This document shows, piece after piece, positions 26,531 through 34,845 of a stretch of DNA of 64,000 nt (position 1 is its first letter; each line of letters begins with the position of its first letter). Under the pieces are notes generated by a model. It was given only the letters and a program-made list of their open reading frames with translations. It was not told the origin of the DNA and made no database searches. The position numbers and the translations under genes are program-made. Source of the stretch: F1-120-MAGs118 sp013360535 (lineage in GTDB: Bacteria > Planctomycetota > UBA1135 > GCA-002686595); NCBI GenBank assembly GCA_026647215.1, contig JAPKHC010000011.1, forward strand, positions 32,853-96,852. The letters are read 5' to 3'.

Positions 26531-27727
26531 ATGAGAATCGAGTCGATCCGACTCAAGAACTACCGCGCATTCCGGGATGTGCAGCTGAAGGACATCCCGA
26601 GCTTCTGCGTGCTCGTGGGCGCCAACGGTACGGGCAAGAGCACCCTCTTCTCGGTCTTCGCGTTCCTGCGGGATGCGATGTCGAGCAACATCACCGCGGC
26701 CCTCGGCCGGCTCGGCGGCAGCCGCGGTTTTCAGGAAGTCCGCTCGCGCGGGAGTGTCGGGCCGATCGAGATCGAGCTGAAGATCCGCGCCGACGTCGGA
26801 ACGGGCCCGGCCAAGCTCATCACCTATGAGCTGGTGATCGACGAGGTCGACGGACGTCCGATGGTCGCTCGCGAGATCCTCAAGTACCGCCGCGGAAGCG
26901 CGGGCAAGCCTTGGCACTTCATCGACTTCACGAACGGCGCCGGAGTCGCGGTCACGAACGAGATCGACAGCGTGGCCGACGAGGCGGAGCTCGTCCGTGA
27001 GTCGCAGACTCTCAAGAGCCCCGACATTCTCGCGATCAAGGGCCTCGCGCAGTTCGAGCGCTTTCCGGCCGCCGTCGCGCTCGGCACGCTGATCGAGAAC
27101 TGGCACCTGTCCGACTTCCACATCAGCCGCGCGCGCCCCGAGCAGGAAGCGGGCTACGCGGAACACTTGAGCCGTGAGGGCGAGAACCTGTCGCTCGTCG
27201 TGGAGTACCTCCAGAAGCAGCACCGCGCGACGTTCGAGAAGATCCTCCTCAAGCTCGCTCAACGCGTGCCGGGCATGGCCAAGGTCGAATCCAAGGTCAC
27301 GGAAGAAGGCCGCGTGCTGCTGAAGTTCCAGGACGGCTCGTTCGAGGACCCGTTCCTGGCGCGCTATGTCTCCGACGGCACGATCAAGATGCTCGCGTAC
27401 CTCGTGCTGCTCCACGATCCGGCGCCGCATCCGCTCCTGTGCATCGAGGAACCCGAGAACCAGCTCTACCCCGCCTTGCTGGCGGAACTCGCCGAGGAAT
27501 TCAGGGACTATGCCCAGCGAGGCGGACAGGTATTCGTGTCCACGCACTCGCCGGACTTCCTGAACGCCGTCGAGCTCGACGAGGCGTTCTGGCTCGTGAA
27601 GAAGGATGGCTACACGCAGGTCCAGCGCGCTCGGGACGACGGGCAGATCGCCGCCTACGTCAGCGAGGGCGACAAGCTGGGCTACCTGTGGAAACAAGGG
27701 TTCTTCGAAGGCGCCGACCCGCGATGA
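26531..27727 (+). CDS. AAA ATPase of the OLD/AAA_21 (SMC-like) class
   Basis: A 398-residue cytosolic ATPase. Motifs in order are Walker A GANGTGKST (about residue 32), signature-like 'YVSDGTIKML', Walker B 'LLCIEEPENQLYP' and H-loop 'STHSPDFLNA'. This is the overcoming-lysogenisation-defect/RecF-like architecture without an internal TOPRIM. The start MRIESIRLKNYRAFRDV is the standard N-terminus of the class. The stop overlaps the next ATG (ATGA), and that neighbour encodes a DUF4276 protein, a small TOPRIM-like family. ATPase plus separate TOPRIM pairs are typical of anti-phage modules such as PARIS and of OLD-related systems. A defence role is inferred from this pairing. Confidence 0.85.
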   Translation: MRIESIRLKNYRAFRDVQLKDIPSFCVLVGANGTGKSTLFSVFAFLRDAMSSNITAALGRLGGSRGFQEVRSRGSVGPIEIELKIRADVGTGPAKLITYELVIDEVDGRPMVAREILKYRRGSAGKPWHFIDFTNGAGVAVTNEIDSVADEAELVRESQTLKSPDILAIKGLAQFERFPAAVALGTLIENWHLSDFHISRARPEQEAGYAEHLSREGENLSLVVEYLQKQHRATFEKILLKLAQRVPGMAKVESKVTEEGRVLLKFQDGSFEDPFLARYVSDGTIKMLAYLVLLHDPAPHPLLCIEEPENQLYPALLAELAEEFRDYAQRGGQVFVSTHSPDFLNAVELDEAFWLVKKDGYTQVQRARDDGQIAAYVSEGDKLGYLWKQGFFEGADPR

Positions 27728-28281
27728 AACAGCTGGTGTTCCTGCTCGAGGAGCCCTCCGCGCGGGCGTTGCTCGAGCAATTCCTGGAACCCCGCATGCC
27801 TCAGGAGTGGCAGGTCCGGTACGTGGTCTTCGAGGGCAAACAGGACCTCGAGAACAACTTGGTGCGTCGACTTCGGGGCTGGCGAGCGCCCAATACCGCT
27901 TTTGTGGTGCTTCGAGATCAGGACGCCGCGGACTGCGAGGACGTCAAGGCGCGACTGGTCGCGCTGGTTGCAGCGTCCGGTCGCAGCGCCCTCGTGCGGG
28001 TCGCGTGCCGGGACCTCGAGTCGTGGATCCTGGGCGACCTCGACGCACTGGCCGAAGCGTTCGAAGCGCCGCGCGTCGCAGAGCTCTCGACCAAGGCGAG
28101 ATTTCGCGATCCTGACCGGCTGGTGAAGCCCGTCGAGGAGCTGCGCAGGCTCGTCCCCTCCTACCAGAAGATCGATGGGGCCCGCCGGGTCGGCCGTCAT
28201 CTCGACCCGAGTCGCAGCCGCTCGAGGAGTTTTCGCACCTTCGTCTCGGGCGTGGAGCGCCTCTGGAGCTCCCGCTCCTGA
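27724..28281 (+). CDS. DUF4276-like (TOPRIM-type) protein paired with AAA ATPase
   Basis: ATG 27724 overlaps the ATPase stop by 4 bp, so the two are translationally coupled; 185 residues. It begins KQLVFLLEEPSARALLEQFL, where the acidic 'EEPS' after the first strand resembles the TOPRIM-like glutamate motif of DUF4276 (usual form 'EGxTE'). A second strand carries 'FVVLRDQDAADCEDVKARL', matching the D-x-D motif. 'RDLESWILGDLDAL' follows, a strong DUF4276 signature (usual form 'E.W.l.D...l'). The C-terminus is Arg/Ser-rich. It is likely a nuclease or effector controlled by the ATPase. Cleavage activity is not demonstrated by sequence alone. Confidence 0.75.
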   Translation: MKQLVFLLEEPSARALLEQFLEPRMPQEWQVRYVVFEGKQDLENNLVRRLRGWRAPNTAFVVLRDQDAADCEDVKARLVALVAASGRSALVRVACRDLESWILGDLDALAEAFEAPRVAELSTKARFRDPDRLVKPVEELRRLVPSYQKIDGARRVGRHLDPSRSRSRSFRTFVSGVERLWSSRS

Positions 28282-28419
28282 CGGGCGTCGCTCGGGGCTG
28301 GACCGGTCGGCTGGCGTGAGCGGTCGCTGCGCGCGCAGTGCCTCGTCTCGTTCGGCCAGCCTGCGCGAGGCGGAGTAGAGTGGCGGGGCCTGCGCGCAGC
28401 GGGCGCAGGAGAGTTCCCC

Positions 28420-30261
28420 ATGCTTTCGCGTTCGTGGACGGTCGGTGTCGCGCTCGTGGTGCTGTCCACGCTCCCCTCGGCGCAGTCGGCGTGGGTGCGC
28501 GTGGCGAGCGAGCGGCCGGTGGAGCTTGCGGAGGTGCTCGAGCGCGCGGGCTTCGACGTGCTCGAGGGCGAACGCGCCGGTGCGTTCGAGCTGGTCGTCA
28601 GTCCGCAGGAACGGGTGCAGCTCGAGCGGCTGGGGCTCGAGGTCGAGCTCGTGCGCAACGGACGGCCGTTGCGCGACCTGCAGCCGCAGCCCGAGCTCGC
28701 GGTGCCGACGGGTTATCCCGACCTCGCGGCGGTGCTCGCGAGCCTGCAGGCCACGGCCGCGAGCCATCCGACGATCTGCCGCGTCGTGAACCTCAACACG
28801 TCGCTCGGCATGCCGCTCACGGCCGAGGGGCGCGCGCTGCACGCGCTCGTGATCTCCGACAACGTCGCGACCGACGAAGACGAACCGGCGGTGCTCGTCG
28901 TCGCCGATTACCACGCGCGCGAGATCGTGACGCCGGTGATCGCCCTGCACGCGATCGAGCGCTTCACGACGCTCTACGGCAGCGACCCGCGCATCACGGG
29001 GCTCGTCAATTCCCATGAGATCTGGATCGTGCCGGTCTGCAACCCCGACGGCTACGAGCACGTCTTCGCGGTCGACAACCTGTGGCGCAAGAACCGCCGC
29101 AACAACGGCTCGAGCTACGGCGTCGACCTCAACCGCAACCACTCGTTCGCGTGGTCGTCGTCCTGCGGCGGCAGCACGTCGCCGAGCTCGAGCACGTACC
29201 GCGGTCCGGCGGCGAGTTCCGAGCCCGAAGTGCGCGTGATCGAGGCGCTCACGGCGCGCGAGCGCTTCGCCAAGGTCCTCGACTACCACTCGACCGGGCG
29301 CGAGGTGCTGTACGCCTACGCTTGCGCCGCGCATCCGTGGGAGACGCCGTTCCTCGAAGGCGAGGCGCAGCAGCTCTCGGTCGCGTCGGGTTACGCCGGC
29401 GCGCGGCGCAGCCCGAGTGCGGAAGGCGAGCACTACGAGTGGCAGACCGTGCTCGGCGCCTACGCGTTCCTGATCGAGACGCACACGCAGTTCCAGCCGA
29501 CCTACGCGAGCGCGCAAGCCGAGGCCGCGCTGCTTTGGCCGGGGCTTCTGTGGTGGCTCGAGCGCCCCACCTCGCTCTCGGGCCACGTCACCGACGCCTG
29601 CTCGGGCGCGAGCCTTGCCGCGACGATCGAGCTCGTCGGCGTGCCGTTCGCCAACGGCGAGGGCTTTACCAGCGGCGGCGAGCACGGCCGCTACGACGTC
29701 ATCGCGGCTCCCGGCAACCACTCCGTGCGCTTCAGCGCGCCGGGCTACGCGCCGCAAACCTTCCCCGTGACGATCTCCGCGACCAGCGCGCAGGTGCTCG
29801 ACGTGCAGCTCGTTGCCAGCTCTCCGTGGAGCACGTACTGCACGGCCGGCACGAGCTCACTGGGCTGCACGGCCTCGCTCAGCGCCCTCGGCACGCCGAG
29901 CGCCAGCTTCTCGTCCCCCTTCACCGTCCTCGCGAGCGGTGTCGACGCGCAGCGCTCGGGCCTCTTCTTCTACGGCGCCACCGGCCCCGTCTCGACCCCG
30001 TGGGCCATCGGCTCCACGAGCACACTCTGCGTCGCCCCGCCACGCCAGCGCACGCTCGTGCAGGACTCCAGCGGCACCGCAGGCGCCTGCGACGGCTCGC
30101 TCTCGCTCGACTGGAACGCGTACGTGCTCACGCACCCTTCCGCGCTCGGCGTCCCCTTCTCCGCCGGCGCCGAGGTCTGGACCCAAGCCTGGTTCCGCGA
30201 CCCGCCGAGCCCGTCCGGCACCACGCTCAGCGACGCCCTCCACTTCCGACTGTGCCAGTAG
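28420..30261 (+). CDS. Secreted M14 zinc carboxypeptidase with C-terminal YCTA module
   Basis: 613 residues with a signal peptide (VGVALVVLSTLPSAQS). After a propeptide-like region, the M14 domain spans about residues 100-385. Zinc ligands are in DYHAREIVTP (His and Glu) and in LDYHSTG (His). 'DLNRNHSF' gives the Asn-Arg substrate-binding pair and 'FLIETHTQF' the catalytic glutamate. A carboxypeptidase-regulatory-like beta domain follows (SLSGHVTDACSGASLAATIE). The C-terminal ~130 residues are the recurrent 'TYCTAGTSSLGCTASL' module ending in LSDALHFRLCQ. All catalytic residues are present, so it is probably an active extracellular exopeptidase releasing C-terminal amino acids. Confidence 0.9.
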   Translation: MLSRSWTVGVALVVLSTLPSAQSAWVRVASERPVELAEVLERAGFDVLEGERAGAFELVVSPQERVQLERLGLEVELVRNGRPLRDLQPQPELAVPTGYPDLAAVLASLQATAASHPTICRVVNLNTSLGMPLTAEGRALHALVISDNVATDEDEPAVLVVADYHAREIVTPVIALHAIERFTTLYGSDPRITGLVNSHEIWIVPVCNPDGYEHVFAVDNLWRKNRRNNGSSYGVDLNRNHSFAWSSSCGGSTSPSSSTYRGPAASSEPEVRVIEALTARERFAKVLDYHSTGREVLYAYACAAHPWETPFLEGEAQQLSVASGYAGARRSPSAEGEHYEWQTVLGAYAFLIETHTQFQPTYASAQAEAALLWPGLLWWLERPTSLSGHVTDACSGASLAATIELVGVPFANGEGFTSGGEHGRYDVIAAPGNHSVRFSAPGYAPQTFPVTISATSAQVLDVQLVASSPWSTYCTAGTSSLGCTASLSALGTPSASFSSPFTVLASGVDAQRSGLFFYGATGPVSTPWAIGSTSTLCVAPPRQRTLVQDSSGTAGACDGSLSLDWNAYVLTHPSALGVPFSAGAEVWTQAWFRDPPSPSGTTLSDALHFRLCQ

Positions 30262-30398
30262 CGCGTTCGCAGCCCCTTCCGAGCTCGACGATGTCGCGAA
30301 CTTGTCGAGGAATCCCGACGGGCGGCCACGGGATCGACGTGGGGTGCATACTCGGGGCACGGTCCGTTTCAGGCGTCTCGAACTTCGGAGTGCCCTTC

Positions 30399-31622
30399 AT
30401 GCGTGTCGCCCTCGCCCTTTGCATCACCGCCTTGCCCGCGGCAGCCCAGAGCACTTGGTATGTCGACGGGAACGGCACTCCGCCGGGCACCGGGACGCTC
30501 GCCGATCCGTACACGAGCATCCAGTACGCGGCGACGCGGCCGACGACGCTCGATCACGACACGCTGCTCGTGGCGCCAGGGACGTACGTCGAGAACGTCC
30601 TGGTCGACAGCAAGTCGGTCCGCATCCGCAGCAGCGGCGGTCCGCTGGTCACGACCCTGCGCGCGGCCCTGCCGGGGACGATCGTGCGCTTCGACAACTT
30701 CAGCGTGCTCGACGGCTTCACGGTCACGGGTTGGTTGCCGGGAAGCACGGCGCCCATCAAGGCGGCGGTGCACCTGCTCGACGCCAGCCTCGAGAACTGC
30801 ATCGTGCGCGACAACGCGTGGCTGGCGGTCTATTCGCAGTACACCGGCACGTTGCAGCGCTGCACGCTGATGAACAACGGGTTCGACGTGAGCGTCGACA
30901 CGTTCACGGGCTTCCTCACGCTCGATGAGACCATCCTGTCGCTGGGCTTCCACGCCGCGGGCGGCTTCCAGAACGTATATGCCCGCTACTCCATCGCCGA
31001 CTACGGCGACTTCCCGCCGTCGTTCTTCGGGCCCGGCAATCTCGAAGTGGATCCGCTGCTGTGGGATCCGACCGGCGGCGACGCGCACCTGCGGCCGGGC
31101 TCGCCCGCAATCGATGCGGGCAATCCGGCGAGTCCGCTCGATCCCGATGGCTCGCGCAGCGACATCGGTGCGTTGCGTTACGACGCGAGCTACGCCCCGG
31201 CGCCGATGACCTACTGCACCGCACGCGTGAACAGCGCCGGCTGCACGCCCTCGATCTCGTCGAGCGGCCTCGCGAGCGCGACGAGCGGCTCCCCATGCCT
31301 CGTCACCTGCTCCAACCAGCTCAACCAGCGCACCGGCTTCCTCTGCTACGGCCTCGCGCCGCGCGAACTCCCCTACCAAGGCGGCTGGCTCTGCGTGATG
31401 TCGCCGACGCGCCGCACGCCGCTCCAGAACTCCGGCGGCTCAACGGCCGGCACCGACTGCACCGGCACCTTCGCCTTCGACCTCAACTCCCGCATCCAAT
31501 CCGGCTCCGACCCCGCGCTCGTCCCCGGCGTCTTCGTCTACAGCCAATACTGGTCCCGCGACCCCGCCGCCTCCTTCGCCTCCAACCGCTCCAACGCCAT
31601 CCGCCTCGCGATCACGCCGTAG
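30399..31622 (+). CDS. Secreted right-handed beta-helix protein with choice-of-anchor Q-like region and YCTA module
   Basis: ATG 30399 gives a signal peptide (MRVALALCITALPAAAQS) at the start of a 407-residue protein. 'DPYTSIQYAATRPTTLDHDT' and 'LLVAPGTYVENVLVDSKSV' are typical of DUF1565/parallel beta-helix proteins. The helix ends with 'GSPAIDAGNPASPLDPDGS' and 'SDIGALRY', the choice-of-anchor Q signature. The last ~130 residues are the YCTA module (TYCTARVNSAGCTPSI). It may bind or cleave polysaccharide, but no catalytic residues can be assigned. About 240 bp of its 3' end are duplicated at 34587-34830. Confidence 0.78.
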   Translation: MRVALALCITALPAAAQSTWYVDGNGTPPGTGTLADPYTSIQYAATRPTTLDHDTLLVAPGTYVENVLVDSKSVRIRSSGGPLVTTLRAALPGTIVRFDNFSVLDGFTVTGWLPGSTAPIKAAVHLLDASLENCIVRDNAWLAVYSQYTGTLQRCTLMNNGFDVSVDTFTGFLTLDETILSLGFHAAGGFQNVYARYSIADYGDFPPSFFGPGNLEVDPLLWDPTGGDAHLRPGSPAIDAGNPASPLDPDGSRSDIGALRYDASYAPAPMTYCTARVNSAGCTPSISSSGLASATSGSPCLVTCSNQLNQRTGFLCYGLAPRELPYQGGWLCVMSPTRRTPLQNSGGSTAGTDCTGTFAFDLNSRIQSGSDPALVPGVFVYSQYWSRDPAASFASNRSNAIRLAITP

Positions 31623-31669
31623 GCACGCTCAGACCCGCCACAACACGCGACTGCATCGCGATGGCGGCC

Positions 31670-33271
31670 TCAGCGCCCCGAGCTTCCCTTGGGTGCGTCG
31701 ACGTGCAGCGGCAAGTGGAGCGCTCCCGTTGCGGGCACCTCGACGTTCACGGACTGCGGCGCGCCGGATTCGTAGGCCCACTCGACGCGATAGGTCCCGC
31801 TGGCGAGCTTCCAGCAGTCCGCGACGGGACTTCGCTGTCGCCATTGAGCCACCGGGTACCCGGCAGCGTCGAGGACCATGCAGCGCAGCTCGAGGCCCGC
31901 GGGAGCGAGTCGATCGCTCGCGAAGCACAACCGTTGTTCTGCCCGCACGATCACCTCGTTCGCGGCATCCGGCCTGACGAGCGTCGCGGTTCTCGCGCCA
32001 GCGACTTTCGAGACATCCGGCACGACGATCAACGGCTGGGACGTCGTGTTCCAGATGGTGAAGCGACCCTCCTCGTCAGTGCGGATCGAGCGAGAAGCGA
32101 TGCGAAATTTCGGCTCTTGAATGGCGTTGAGCTCGAAGTAGTGCAGGGCTCGACTCGCGAAGGGAGTGCCGTCCTCGTAGCGAGCGACGCCATGGATCTG
32201 CTGCGCTCGCTCGAGCGCGAACTCGACCGAGACGCTCGTACCCGGTTCGAGTCCAAGGCCGCGGTCCAAGGTCGCATACCCCCGCGCCCAGACCGAGAAC
32301 GTGACGAAACCTGGGGAGACGCCCACGAAAGACACTCTTCCCTCACCATCCGTCGGACCAATTCGGTTGCCACCCTCGGGTGGAACGAGGCTCACGTTGA
32401 CGTTCGGAAGCGGCGCCTGAGTCTCGGCGTCGACCAACCGGATCTCGACGCTCGCCAGTCGCGCTGCGAGCGGATCGATCGGGAGCGTGAGCTGCACGAC
32501 CGGATCGTTGGGGAAAATCCGCGTCAGCGGACCCACGACGCCAAGACAGGTCGCCTGCGCAAGGCACACTCGACCGAACGGCACATGCAGGCCTGCATGC
32601 CAGTCCTTGGGGCTCTCGGCCTTCAACTCGGTCTTCGTGAGGAACCGCAAGCTCGCCGTGTGCTCCAAAGGAGCCACGCCCGCGTCGTCGGCTTCGAACG
32701 CCACAACCCGCGGCCGCAATTCGACGCGTGTCTGCGCCAGCGTCGCAGGGAGCGGAGCGCCGTGTTCATCGACGAACCGGATTCCGACGAGCCGAATCGC
32801 GCGCAAACGAATCTCGTGCGGCGGCGCGCGCGACGTATCGATCCATTCGACGACCTCGACGTGACGATCGAAGTCGGCGTGCCGGGCCTCGAGAATCCAG
32901 TTGCCGGAGGTGAGCTCGACCTCGAACGATCCGGCGCTGTCCGAGCTGCACGTTTTCGTTTCGGAACCGCCGCGCAGCTCAACCGCCACCGCGCTCACCG
33001 GGTTTCCTGCGAAGTCCATCACTCGCCCGGAGAAGGCCGCAGCTTCAAGCTCCGCTCCCTTGGACGAAGCGTCCGGCTCCGGCGGCGCGGGCGTGCGCTC
33101 CACTCCCATATCTCCTTCTCGCATCGGCTCCGGCGGCGGTGACGCCAGACTCGACTGCGCCGGGTGCGTGGCCTCGGGCACGTGCTCGATCGACCCAACT
33201 CCCAACCACCACCGGGCCACGATGGCGACGGCGAGCAACAACCCAAGCAGCCACAGCACACGCATCTTCAT
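31670..33271 (-). CDS. Membrane-anchored protein with carboxypeptidase-regulatory-like repeats
   Basis: 533 residues. A single N-terminal helix (VLWLLGLLLAVAIVARWWLG) has no obvious cleavage site, so it is probably an anchor with the rest outside the cytoplasm. A proline-rich linker is followed by three or four beta-sandwich repeats: 'FSGRVMDFAGNPVSAVAVEL', 'IRLVDAETQAPLPNVNVSLV', 'ARYEDGTPFASRALHYFE'. Each follows the 'G.V.D..G.P...A.V.L' pattern of carboxypeptidase-regulatory (CarboxypepD_reg) domains. There is no catalytic domain. Such proteins are common in Planctomycetota and of unknown function. It is convergent with the beta-helix gene. Confidence 0.7.
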   Translation of the reverse strand: MKMRVLWLLGLLLAVAIVARWWLGVGSIEHVPEATHPAQSSLASPPPEPMREGDMGVERTPAPPEPDASSKGAELEAAAFSGRVMDFAGNPVSAVAVELRGGSETKTCSSDSAGSFEVELTSGNWILEARHADFDRHVEVVEWIDTSRAPPHEIRLRAIRLVGIRFVDEHGAPLPATLAQTRVELRPRVVAFEADDAGVAPLEHTASLRFLTKTELKAESPKDWHAGLHVPFGRVCLAQATCLGVVGPLTRIFPNDPVVQLTLPIDPLAARLASVEIRLVDAETQAPLPNVNVSLVPPEGGNRIGPTDGEGRVSFVGVSPGFVTFSVWARGYATLDRGLGLEPGTSVSVEFALERAQQIHGVARYEDGTPFASRALHYFELNAIQEPKFRIASRSIRTDEEGRFTIWNTTSQPLIVVPDVSKVAGARTATLVRPDAANEVIVRAEQRLCFASDRLAPAGLELRCMVLDAAGYPVAQWRQRSPVADCWKLASGTYRVEWAYESGAPQSVNVEVPATGALHLPLHVDAPKGSSGR

Positions 33272-33343
33272 GCTGACTCTTCCAGACTTCCGCCAGATTC
33301 AGGGCACGTCACGTCGCATGGTGATTCATGCGCCGCCGGGAAG

Positions 33344-33510
33344 CCTATCCACTTCAGGCTGGGCAACCACGAGAACCGGCCGGGTTCGAGTTGCGCCGAC
33401 CTGCGCGCCGTCGGACCGGCTCGCCGAATCGATCAGCAACTCGGAGGCGCCATCCTCGCGCCTTGCATCCCCAGCGTGCTCGTGGTTTCGCCACGAGCCC
33501 CGTGAATAGG
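33344..33510. repeat. Dispersed inverted-repeat element, copy 1
   Basis: A 167-bp segment bounded by CCTATCCAC and GTGAATAGG. It has longer imperfect terminal inverted repeats containing AACCACGAG and CTCGTGGTT, and an internal GCTCGTGG/CCACGAGC hairpin at 33478-33498. Read on the minus strand it contains GATGCAAGGCGCGAGGATGG (33450-33469), matching 19 of 20 bases of the element at 47304-47458. It looks like a small non-autonomous palindromic element. Confidence 0.5.
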
Positions 33511-33691
33511 ACGGGTCAGGAGTCGTCGCCCGACCCCGCAGTTTCCGCGGCGAACGGAGTTGGGCGAAGGATCGACTTGACGACTGGGAGGGGGGGGGTA
33601 CCGTGTCGGCGAGTTCTGGTTGGCCGCGCGCGCGCTCGCGTTTGCGCACGTGGCCCGATTCGCAGCAATCCCAAGGGTGGAGAGATCAATC
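33511..33691. other. Rest of the divergent intergenic region before the 33692 gene
   Basis: Together with the dispersed repeat this forms a 420-bp gap between two divergent genes. It contains a run of nine G residues (33590-33598) about 90 bases before the ATG. GGAGAGATCAATC ahead of the ATG supplies a Shine-Dalgarno (GGAGAG). No clear promoter boxes were seen. Confidence 0.4.
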
Positions 33692-34453
33692 ATGAAGCTG
33701 TTTCTTGCAATCGCCGCACTCGCGCTCGCCGTCACCGCCACCGCCACCGCCACCGTTCGGCTGGGGAGTTCAGGTTCGATTCTCTTCGGGGACCCCGCGA
33801 GGACCGGAGAGCAGAAGACGACGGTCAAGGTCTCGTACATCGACTCGAACGGGAAGAAGCAGGAGAAGACGATCACGGCCACGACGCCGCTGACGCCCGA
33901 CGACACGCCCGAGACGAAGCTGGCCAAGGTCAAGGAGAAGCTCGACGAGGAGCTCAACAAGGACTCGAACAAGGTCAACGGCCAGCCGCTCGCGAGTACG
34001 GTTGGCGGTGGCAATGGCATGATCGTCACCCCGGCCCCCGACCCCCAGCAGGGCGGTTTCACGAGCGCGAAGATCGAGAAGATCTCGACGGACGACACCA
34101 AGACCGGCGAGAAGGACGTGATCACGTCACCTTCGATGCCGGCACTCGCGCAGGTCGAGTGCCTCGGGGATATCACCGGGAGCGACGGCTCGGGTGCTTC
34201 CGTGTTCGAGATCGAGACGAACCTGGGCACGGTCACCGTCAACCTGACGGCCGGGATGCGCCGACCGGTGCTCCTGCGAGCGCTGGCCTCCGGCTTGGAG
34301 GCGCAGGGCGCGACGTGTTGGGTCGACACCGACCGCATGGTGCTGTTCGTGTACGTCTCGGGTGGCGAGGGGCAGGTGAGTGCCATCGGGGTTGGTTCGA
34401 CCGATGAGGGTCTGACCGCTCGAGTGGGTGTCCTCAGCGGAAGCGGAATCTGA
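33692..34453 (+). CDS. Secreted protein of unknown function
   Basis: ATG 33692, preceded by GGAGAG, gives a signal peptide (MKLFLAIAALALAVTATATA) at the start of a 253-residue protein; the longer frame adds only a leader without export features. The mature protein has a charged Lys/Glu/Thr-rich region ('ETKLAKVKEKLDEELNKDSN') and a Gly-rich linker. The C-terminal domain of alternating strands includes 'LGTVTVNLTAGMRRPVLLRA' and 'CWVDTDRMVLFVYVSGGEG'. I do not recognise the family. The surrounding G+C pattern is less biased than its neighbours in the first half. It is flanked by a repeat element and a truncated gene copy. Confidence 0.6.
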   Translation: MKLFLAIAALALAVTATATATVRLGSSGSILFGDPARTGEQKTTVKVSYIDSNGKKQEKTITATTPLTPDDTPETKLAKVKEKLDEELNKDSNKVNGQPLASTVGGGNGMIVTPAPDPQQGGFTSAKIEKISTDDTKTGEKDVITSPSMPALAQVECLGDITGSDGSGASVFEIETNLGTVTVNLTAGMRRPVLLRALASGLEAQGATCWVDTDRMVLFVYVSGGEGQVSAIGVGSTDEGLTARVGVLSGSGI

Positions 34454-34492
34454 ACTTCGGCTCGCCCGCTGGCACTCGACGCTGTCTCCGGT

Positions 34493-34528
34493 CCGGCCGC
34501 GCGTTCCATGGGAGGAGCGCGCGGCCGG
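34493..34528 (+). terminator. Hairpin after the 33692 gene
   Basis: CCGGCCGCGCG and CGCGCGGCCGG form a perfect 11-bp stem around a 14-base loop, 39 bases past the stop at 34453. CGTTCGTTTG follows, a weak T-rich tail. Probable transcription terminator. Confidence 0.5.
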
Positions 34529-34586
34529 CGTTCGTTTGAGCGCAATCCGACGCGACGGGCGACCTCCCCACGAACGCCCTGAGGCG

Positions 34587-34830
34587 GGGCGGCTGGCTGT
34601 GCGTGCTGTCACCGACGCGCCGCACGCCGCTCCAGAACTCCGGCGGTTCCACCACCGGCACCGATTGCTCCGGCACCTTCGCTTTCGACCTCAACTCCCG
34701 CATCCAGGCCGGCTCCGACCCCGCGCTCGTCCCCGGCGTCTTCGTCTACAGCCAATACTGGTCCCGCGACCCCGCCGCCTCCTTCGCCTCCAACCGCTCC
34801 AACGCCATCCGCCTCGCGATCACGCGCTGA
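34587..34830 (+). pseudogene. Truncated copy of the beta-helix gene's 3' end (YCTA-module remnant)
   Basis: An open frame encodes 'GGWLCVLSPTRRTPLQNSGG' through 'SNAIRLAITR', lacking the signal peptide, beta-helix and first half of the module. The DNA matches 31380-31617 closely, and the last 115 bp (34711-34825 versus 31503-31617) are identical. It has no start codon with a ribosome binding site. It is a recent partial duplication, about 3.2 kb from the source in the same orientation. Confidence 0.8.
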
Positions 34831-34845
34831 ACGGCCCGCGCGGCG

